From contig VSMX01000074.1 in assembly GCA_009773975.1 (NCBI GenBank), forward strand, positions 1 to 11,208: DNA of 11,208 bases, given 5' to 3'. Position numbers and translations under genes: made by a program. This DNA is from Desulfovibrio sp. GTDB taxonomy: Bacteria; Desulfobacterota; Desulfovibrionia; Desulfovibrionales; Desulfovibrionaceae. Under the pieces are notes generated by a model. It saw nothing but the letters and a program-made list of their open reading frames with translations. It was not told the origin of the DNA and made no database searches. This document shows positions 5,931 to 11,208 of this stretch, piece by piece; within the stretch, counting starts at the first letter, position 1, and the number at the start of each line of letters is the position of its first letter.

Positions 5931-8900
5931 ATGAACCTTTCGCGAATCTTCATTCTCCGTCCCATTGCGACATCATTATTGATGGTCGCCCTTATGCTTT
6001 CGGGCATGTTGGGTTATCACTATCTTCCAGTGGCGGCCCTGCCGCAGATAGATTATCCAACCATTCAGGTTCTGACCCTGTACCCGGGCGCATCGCCCGA
6101 CGTGATTTCATCCGTTGTAACCGCGCCTCTCGAAAGACAGTTTGGCATCATGCCCGGCCTTTCGCAAATGACTTCTCTTTCCAGCGCCGGCGCTTCCACC
6201 ATTACCCTGCAATTTGATCTTTCCCTTGAGCTGGATGTGGCAGAACAGGAAGTTCAGGCCGCAATCAATGCGGCCAGCAACCTTTTGCCGCAGGATTTGC
6301 CCAATCCGCCCATTTACAACAAGGTAAATCCCGCGGATCCGCCAATTGTAACCCTTGCTGCCACTTCCGAAGCAATGCCCCTGACCAGACTCGAGGATCT
6401 GGTCGACACGCGCCTTGCCCAGAAAATTTCGCAACTGTCCGGCGTCGGCCTGGTTACAATTTCCGGCGGCCAACGTCCGGCTGTCCGAATCCAGGCCAAT
6501 CCCAAAGCCCTGGCTTCCGCCAATTTGACTCTTGCGGATTTGCGCAGGGCAATAGCGGGCGCAAATGTGAATGGCGCCAAGGGCAGCTTCGACGGGCCCC
6601 TGCGCGCATCCACAATTGACGCCAATGATCAGCTTGCATCCGCCGAGGAATACGCGCAGACCATAATTGGATACAAGGATGGCGCGCCACTTCGTTTAAA
6701 AGATGTGGCCGATGTGGTGGATGGGGCGGAAAACGCGAAACTGGCGGCCTTTGTCGCCCATCGCGGCGAAAACGGCAAGGATGAATTCGGGCCGGCGATT
6801 GTGCTTTCCGTGCAAAGGCAGCCTGGCGCAAACGTAATCAAGGTCGCCGACAGCGTTACCAGTTTGCTGCCCAGATTGCGGGAAAGCCTGCCCGGAAACG
6901 TGCATATAAATATTGTTACAGACCGCACCACAACAATCAGGGCAACTGTTCATGATGTTCAGCTTGAGCTTTTGCTGGCCATAGCCCTGGTTGTGGCCGT
7001 AATCTGGCTTTTTCTGCATGATGGCAAGGCCACGGCCATTCCCGCCTTTGCCGTGCCGCTATCCCTGGTGGGCACTTTTGGCATAATGTACCTGGCTGAT
7101 TATTCCCTGAACAACCTGACACTTATGGCCATGGTCATTGCCACCGGCTTTGTGGTTGATGACGCCATTGTGGTCATAGAAAATATAAGCCGATACCTGG
7201 AGGAAGGGGAAAAGGCCCTCTCCGCCGCCCTGATTGGAGCCGGTCAAATAGGTTTCACAATTATTTCCCTTACCATTTCCCTGGTCGCGGTGCTTATTCC
7301 GCTGCTTTTTATGGGCGATGTGGTTGGCAGGCTTTTTCGGGAATTTGCCGTAACCCTGGCTGTCACCATTCTTGTTTCCGCCATAATTTCCCTCACCCTT
7401 ACACCCATGCTTTGCGCGATCATGCTTGGGCGCAAAAAAAAGCCAAAGGCCGCTGAAGGGCGCTTTTTCCATCACTTTCTGCGCTGGTACGACAAGAAGC
7501 TTGTCTGGGTTTTTCGGCACCAGAAGCTGGTTCTGGCAGTCGCCGCTGGCACATTGCTCCTTACAGTCTGGCTTTATATCATTGTGCCCAAAGGCTTTTT
7601 TCCTGTGCAGGATACAGGCGTGCTTCAGGGGATTTGCGAAGCGCCGCAGGATACTTCTTTCGAGGGCATGGTAAAACGCCAGAAAGAAATCGCCGAGTTG
7701 CTTTTGCAGGATCCGGATGTTCAAAGCGCGGTGTTTTTTGTAGGCGTTGACGGCATAAACCAGAGTTTGGGCACATCACGTTTTACTGTTTCCCTGATTC
7801 CCCTGGCAGACAGGGACGAGCGGGCGCCGGCCATTGCCGAAAGACTGATGGCGGCTGCGGCGCATTTGCCGGGGCTTTCCCTCTATATTCAGCCAGTGCA
7901 GGATCTCACGATTGAGGACAGGGTCTCGCGCACACAATATCAATTTACCGTTGAAGCGCTGAATCGCGAACAGCTGGCGGAATGGATTCCAAAGATCGTT
8001 GCCTTCCTTAAAGAAAGAAAGGAGCTTGTCCATGTGACCAGCGATTATTCCATGCCCGGCAGAATGGCGTGGCTGGATGTAAATCGCGATGCGGCATCGC
8101 GTCTTGGCCTCACAATGTCCGATATCGACAATGCCCTGTACGATGCCCTGGGGCAGAGGCTTGTGTCCACAATCTTTACCCAGACCAACCAGTACAAAGT
8201 TGTACTGGAAACAGCGCCGCATTTCAGGATGGGGCCGCAGGATATAGAAAATATTCATGTTGCCGGCTCCAATGGAGAAACGGTACCGCTTTCCAGCATT
8301 GCAAAGGTTGTGGAAAAACCGACCGAACTCGCAATCGGCAGACAAGGACAATTTCCCGCTGCTACCATTTCTTTCAATGTGGCGGATGGATCCTCTCTTG
8401 GCGCCGCGCTTGAAGCGGTTGTCGAAGCGGAAAAGCAGGCTGGATTGCCAGCATCCTTGCGTACGGAATTCCAGGGAGCCGCGCGGGCCTATTTTTCTTC
8501 CGCAGACAATCAGATATGGCTCATTCTGGCAGCGGTCATAACAATGTATATTGTTTTGGGCGTGCTTTATGAAAGCTACGTCCACCCGCTCACAATTCTT
8601 TCAACCCTCCCTTCCGCCGGGGTGGGGGCGCTTCTGGCGTTGCTCCTGCTGAATATGGAATTGGGAGTTGTCGGAATCATCGGCATTATCCTGCTTATCG
8701 GCATTGTCAAAAAGAATGCGATCATGATGATCGACTTTGCCCTGGAGGCGGAAAGAAACGAGAGAAAAACGGCCCTGATGGCCATCCATCAGGCTTGCCT
8801 GCTGCGTCTCAGGCCTATATTGATGACGACAATGGCCGCGCTTCTAGGCGCGTTGCCGCTGATGATTGGCTGGGGCATGGGCGCGGAGCTGCGGCGGCCG

Positions 8901-9026
8901 CTTGGCGTTACAATGGTGGGAGGACTGATTGTAAGCCAGGCATTGACCCTTTTTACCACCCCGGTGATTTACCTGTTTTTTGACCGCTTCTGCCAAAACA
9001 GAAGACGGGCGCGGCGGCGCAAATGA
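5931..9026 (+). CDS. mdtB: MdtB-like RND multidrug efflux pump subunit
   Basis: This inner-membrane drug/proton antiporter has 1031 residues, close to the 1040 of E. coli MdtB. It has the RND plan: TM1 at about 12-30, a large periplasmic loop, TM2-TM6 at about 343-498, a cytoplasmic linker, TM7 at about 533-552, a second periplasmic loop, and TM8-TM12 at about 862-1017. The proton-relay residues are present: Asp410 and Asp411 in GFVVDDAIVVIENISRY, and Lys928 in GIVKKNAIMMIDFALE. MdtB-type phrases such as YPTIQVLTLYPGASPDV and EVQAAINAASNLLPQDLPNPP are very close to E. coli MdtB as I recall it. In Enterobacteria MdtB joins MdtC in a mixed trimer that exports substrates such as bile salts and novobiocin; the substrates here are unknown. 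It starts 17 bases after mdtA with only a weak AAAG upstream. Confidence 0.93.
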   Translation: MNLSRIFILRPIATSLLMVALMLSGMLGYHYLPVAALPQIDYPTIQVLTLYPGASPDVISSVVTAPLERQFGIMPGLSQMTSLSSAGASTITLQFDLSLELDVAEQEVQAAINAASNLLPQDLPNPPIYNKVNPADPPIVTLAATSEAMPLTRLEDLVDTRLAQKISQLSGVGLVTISGGQRPAVRIQANPKALASANLTLADLRRAIAGANVNGAKGSFDGPLRASTIDANDQLASAEEYAQTIIGYKDGAPLRLKDVADVVDGAENAKLAAFVAHRGENGKDEFGPAIVLSVQRQPGANVIKVADSVTSLLPRLRESLPGNVHINIVTDRTTTIRATVHDVQLELLLAIALVVAVIWLFLHDGKATAIPAFAVPLSLVGTFGIMYLADYSLNNLTLMAMVIATGFVVDDAIVVIENISRYLEEGEKALSAALIGAGQIGFTIISLTISLVAVLIPLLFMGDVVGRLFREFAVTLAVTILVSAIISLTLTPMLCAIMLGRKKKPKAAEGRFFHHFLRWYDKKLVWVFRHQKLVLAVAAGTLLLTVWLYIIVPKGFFPVQDTGVLQGICEAPQDTSFEGMVKRQKEIAELLLQDPDVQSAVFFVGVDGINQSLGTSRFTVSLIPLADRDERAPAIAERLMAAAAHLPGLSLYIQPVQDLTIEDRVSRTQYQFTVEALNREQLAEWIPKIVAFLKERKELVHVTSDYSMPGRMAWLDVNRDAASRLGLTMSDIDNALYDALGQRLVSTIFTQTNQYKVVLETAPHFRMGPQDIENIHVAGSNGETVPLSSIAKVVEKPTELAIGRQGQFPAATISFNVADGSSLGAALEAVVEAEKQAGLPASLRTEFQGAARAYFSSADNQIWLILAAVITMYIVLGVLYESYVHPLTILSTLPSAGVGALLALLLLNMELGVVGIIGIILLIGIVKKNAIMMIDFALEAERNERKTALMAIHQACLLRLRPILMTTMAALLGALPLMIGWGMGAELRRPLGVTMVGGLIVSQALTLFTTPVIYLFFDRFCQNRRRARRRK

Positions 9027-11208
9027 ACTCGCAAAAACGCCCTGGTTCCAAATATTTGCCGGTCAACTTTTCGGCGCCTTTCATCAGGCGCCCCGTGGCC
9101 ACAACCTTGCTGACCATAGCAATCGCCCTGGCGGGAATGGTAGCTTTTGGTCTTTTGCCGGTTGCGCCTCTGCCCCAGGTTGATTTTCCTGTTGTTGTGG
9201 TACGGGCAAGAATGCCAGGGGCAGGGCCCGAAACCATGGCTTCGACTGTGGCCACGCCTCTTGAGCGGGCCCTTGGACGCATTGCGGGCATTACCGAAAT
9301 GACCTCCAACAGCAGCCTCGGTTCCAGCAATGTTATTCTGCAGTTTGATCTTGACCGCGATATTGACGGCGCTGCCAGGGATGTTCAGGCCGCTATCAAC
9401 GCTTCTCGTTCGACCCTGCCGACCATGCCGTCCAATCCTTCATACCGAAAGGTTAATCCTGCGGGCGCCCCGATCATGATTCTTTCGATCACATCGGATG
9501 TCTTGAGCCGGGCGCAATTATACGATGCGGCCTCGACGGTGTTGGCCCAGAAAATATCCCAGATTCCGGGTGTGGGCGAGGTTACAGTTGGCGGCGGCGC
9601 ATTGCCGGCAGTGCGTGTGGAAGCCATTCCAGATGCGGTCAACCGCCTTGGGTTGACGATGGATGACGTGCGCAAGGCAATTTCCGGGGCCAATGCGAAT
9701 TTGCCAAAGGGCAGCGTGGATAATGGCAGCAAGTTCTGGCTGGTTGGAGCAAATGATCAATTAATGAATGCCGCGGGTTACAAGCCATTGATTGTGGCGG
9801 AAAAAGAAGGCCGCACAATTCGTCTTGCCGATGTAGCAGACGTTGTCGACAGTTCGCAGGATGTGCGCAATATGGCGGTGGCAAACGGCAAGCCGGCAAT
9901 TTTGCTGATAATTTTCCGCGCTCCCGGGGCGAATATTATTGAAACTGTGGACAGGGTCAAGGCCATGATGCCCCAGCTGGCCTCCTGGCTGCCAGGCAGC
10001 GCCGAACTCAGTTTGCGCATGGACAGGTCGCTGACAATCCGGGCCTCGCTGCGCGAAGTGGAAAAAAGCCTGCTCCTGGCCATGGGGCTGGTGATTCTCG
10101 TAACATTTCTTTTTTTGCGCAATGGCAGGGCAACAGCCATTCCGGCCGTTGCCGCCCCTGTCTCATTAATCGCCACATTCGGGGTAATGTATCTTTGCGG
10201 ATATTCGCTGGATAATCTTTCTCTTATGGCACTTACCGTTTCCACCGGTTTTGTTGTGGATGACGCAATTGTGGTCATGGAAAACATTGTGCGCCGGCTT
10301 GAAATGGGGGAAAGCCCCTTGCGTGCGGCGCTACGCGGCTCAAAAGAAGTTGGTTTTACAGTTATATCCATCTCGATATCGCTTGTGGCCGTATTTGCGC
10401 CAATCATGCTCATGGGCGGTATAATTGGACGCCTTTTCAGGGAATTTGCAGTTGTGCTTGCTTCCGCTGTCCTGGTCTCCATGCTTGTTTCCCTGACCAC
10501 AACACCAATGATGTGCGCGCAAATGCTCCGTCCTTTTGGAGAAGAGGTCGCAGCCAGGAAAAGGCGGCTTCTGGCCCTGAAAAATGGCAGCCTTTCTTTT
10601 GCGGCCCGTTTCTGGATGCGCCTTGGGCAATGGTGGGGCCATGCTCTGGATGGAATGCATACCAGTTATAAAAACAGCCTTGCAAAAGCCCTGAATTACC
10701 CAAGACTGGGCATTTTTTTTCTGCTTGTTGTGGTTGCCGGAAATATCTGGCTCTATATAGTCATTCCCAAAGGCTTTTTCCCCGAACAGGACACCGGAAT
10801 CATCATGGGCGGCCTCAAGGCCGATCAGAGCTCTTCATATCAGGCCATTGCCGGCAAACTGGAAAACCTGATCAATATGATTCGTTCGGACCCGGCCGTT
10901 GCCCAGGTTTCGGCGCATATTTCGGGAGCCAGAGCGGGAGGCGGCGTATTCATTGCCTTGAAACCCATGTCAGAACGCGGCATTGGGGCCAAGGGTGTTA
11001 TTGACAGGCTGCGCGGCAAACTTTCCGCGATGCCCGGACTGACCATTTTTCTCAGCCCCGCCCAGGACATCCGCATGGGCGGACGATCTTCGAATTCCAG
11101 TTACCAATACACCCTGCAGGCCGATAATCTGGACGCGCTTCGCGAATGGGGCAGAAAATTGCAGCAGGCGCTTGCAAGCGAACCGCAATTTCAGGATGTG
11201 GACAGCGA
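9023..11208 (+). CDS. mdtC: MdtC-like RND multidrug efflux pump subunit (partial, runs off the window)
   Basis: This is the second RND subunit, with 728 codons visible of an expected 1025 or more; the 3' end is outside the window. The start ATG overlaps the mdtB stop as ATGA, the usual sign of translational coupling. TM1 is at about residues 25-45. APLPQVDFPVVVV and the block ATPLERALGRIAGITEMTS are typical of MdtC. TM4 carries the proton-relay pair Asp413-Asp414 in GFVVDDAIVVMENIVRRLE. The matching TM10 Lys is beyond the window. IPKGFFPEQDTGIIMGG and QDIRMGGRSSNSSYQYTLQ also follow MdtC. Two differences from the E. coli protein are about 15 extra amino-terminal residues before FIRRPVATTLL and a longer cytoplasmic linker (about 502-560) between TM6 and TM7. 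Reading is open to the last base. Confidence 0.93.
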   Translation, partial: MNSQKRPGSKYLPVNFSAPFIRRPVATTLLTIAIALAGMVAFGLLPVAPLPQVDFPVVVVRARMPGAGPETMASTVATPLERALGRIAGITEMTSNSSLGSSNVILQFDLDRDIDGAARDVQAAINASRSTLPTMPSNPSYRKVNPAGAPIMILSITSDVLSRAQLYDAASTVLAQKISQIPGVGEVTVGGGALPAVRVEAIPDAVNRLGLTMDDVRKAISGANANLPKGSVDNGSKFWLVGANDQLMNAAGYKPLIVAEKEGRTIRLADVADVVDSSQDVRNMAVANGKPAILLIIFRAPGANIIETVDRVKAMMPQLASWLPGSAELSLRMDRSLTIRASLREVEKSLLLAMGLVILVTFLFLRNGRATAIPAVAAPVSLIATFGVMYLCGYSLDNLSLMALTVSTGFVVDDAIVVMENIVRRLEMGESPLRAALRGSKEVGFTVISISISLVAVFAPIMLMGGIIGRLFREFAVVLASAVLVSMLVSLTTTPMMCAQMLRPFGEEVAARKRRLLALKNGSLSFAARFWMRLGQWWGHALDGMHTSYKNSLAKALNYPRLGIFFLLVVVAGNIWLYIVIPKGFFPEQDTGIIMGGLKADQSSSYQAIAGKLENLINMIRSDPAVAQVSAHISGARAGGGVFIALKPMSERGIGAKGVIDRLRGKLSAMPGLTIFLSPAQDIRMGGRSSNSSYQYTLQADNLDALREWGRKLQQALASEPQFQDVDS

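Noticed and set aside
7776..8585. Long antisense open frame (269 codons) inside mdtB
   Set aside because: It is the complement of a clearly conserved RND coding region, has no recognisable domain and no ribosome site. The same holds for the antisense frames at 7059-7724, 792-1433, 2823-3527 and 9778-10500.
4714..10720. Eight-base homopolymers in mdtA (A8 at 4714-4721), mdtB (A8 at 7434-7441) and mdtC (T8 at 10713-10720) as phase-variation sites
   Set aside because: They encode ordinary Lys-Lys and Phe-Phe stretches, all frames are intact, and the tracts are short. Seven-base tracts also occur nearby, so chance is sufficient.
5931..11208. Tandem mdtB and mdtC as a recent gene duplication
   Set aside because: Each matches its own distinct family type and the two differ throughout, so this is the ancient MdtB/MdtC pairing.
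1..11208. CRISPR arrays, insertion sequences, tRNA or rRNA genes
   Set aside because: No regular spaced repeats, transposase-like frames, terminal inverted repeats or RNA gene signatures were seen; nearly all bases belong to the six coding regions.

Overview
The window carries the end of a flagellar cluster followed by the front of a multidrug-efflux operon, all on the + strand and tightly packed. The base composition is balanced. The proteins look Gram-negative: a BOF-fold periplasmic protein with a Sec signal peptide and an RND tripartite pump. The FliD amino terminus, with a helix pair rich in Trp, Lys and Glu, resembles Desulfovibrio-type FliD as I recall it. A sulfate-reducing, Desulfovibrio-like Gram-negative bacterium is my best guess, but this is inference from family resemblance only.

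Bases 1-140 are an AT-rich leader. Just upstream of the first gene it holds a short sequence resembling a sigma-54 promoter. Gene 1 (141-3398) is fliD, the filament cap. At 1085 residues it is about twice the usual size, because a series of degenerate beta-rich repeats is inserted between the conserved amino- and carboxy-terminal parts. A 113-base spacer with two mutually exclusive hairpins leads to fliS (3512-4132), the flagellin chaperone, which has an unusual Gly/Ala/Pro-rich tail of about 70 residues. A strong intrinsic terminator at 4140-4169 closes this block.

A TTGACA element abuts the terminator and probably starts the second unit. This unit encodes a secreted BOF/OB-fold protein of the YgiW/YdeI type (4273-4689), then mdtA (4705-5913, periplasmic adaptor), mdtB (5931-9026) and mdtC (9023 to beyond the window end). 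Spacings are 15 bases, 17 bases and a 4-base ATGA overlap, so co-transcription is likely. MdtB and MdtC are the two different inner-membrane RND subunits that form a mixed trimer in Enterobacteria. MdtA would join them to an outer-membrane TolC-like channel, which is not in the window.

Most of the window is ordinary core biology. The items most worth a second look are the enlarged repeat-containing FliD, the FliS tail, and the BOF protein placed as lead gene of an RND pump operon. I did not find convincing evidence of an undescribed system, mobile element, CRISPR array, tRNA or rRNA.
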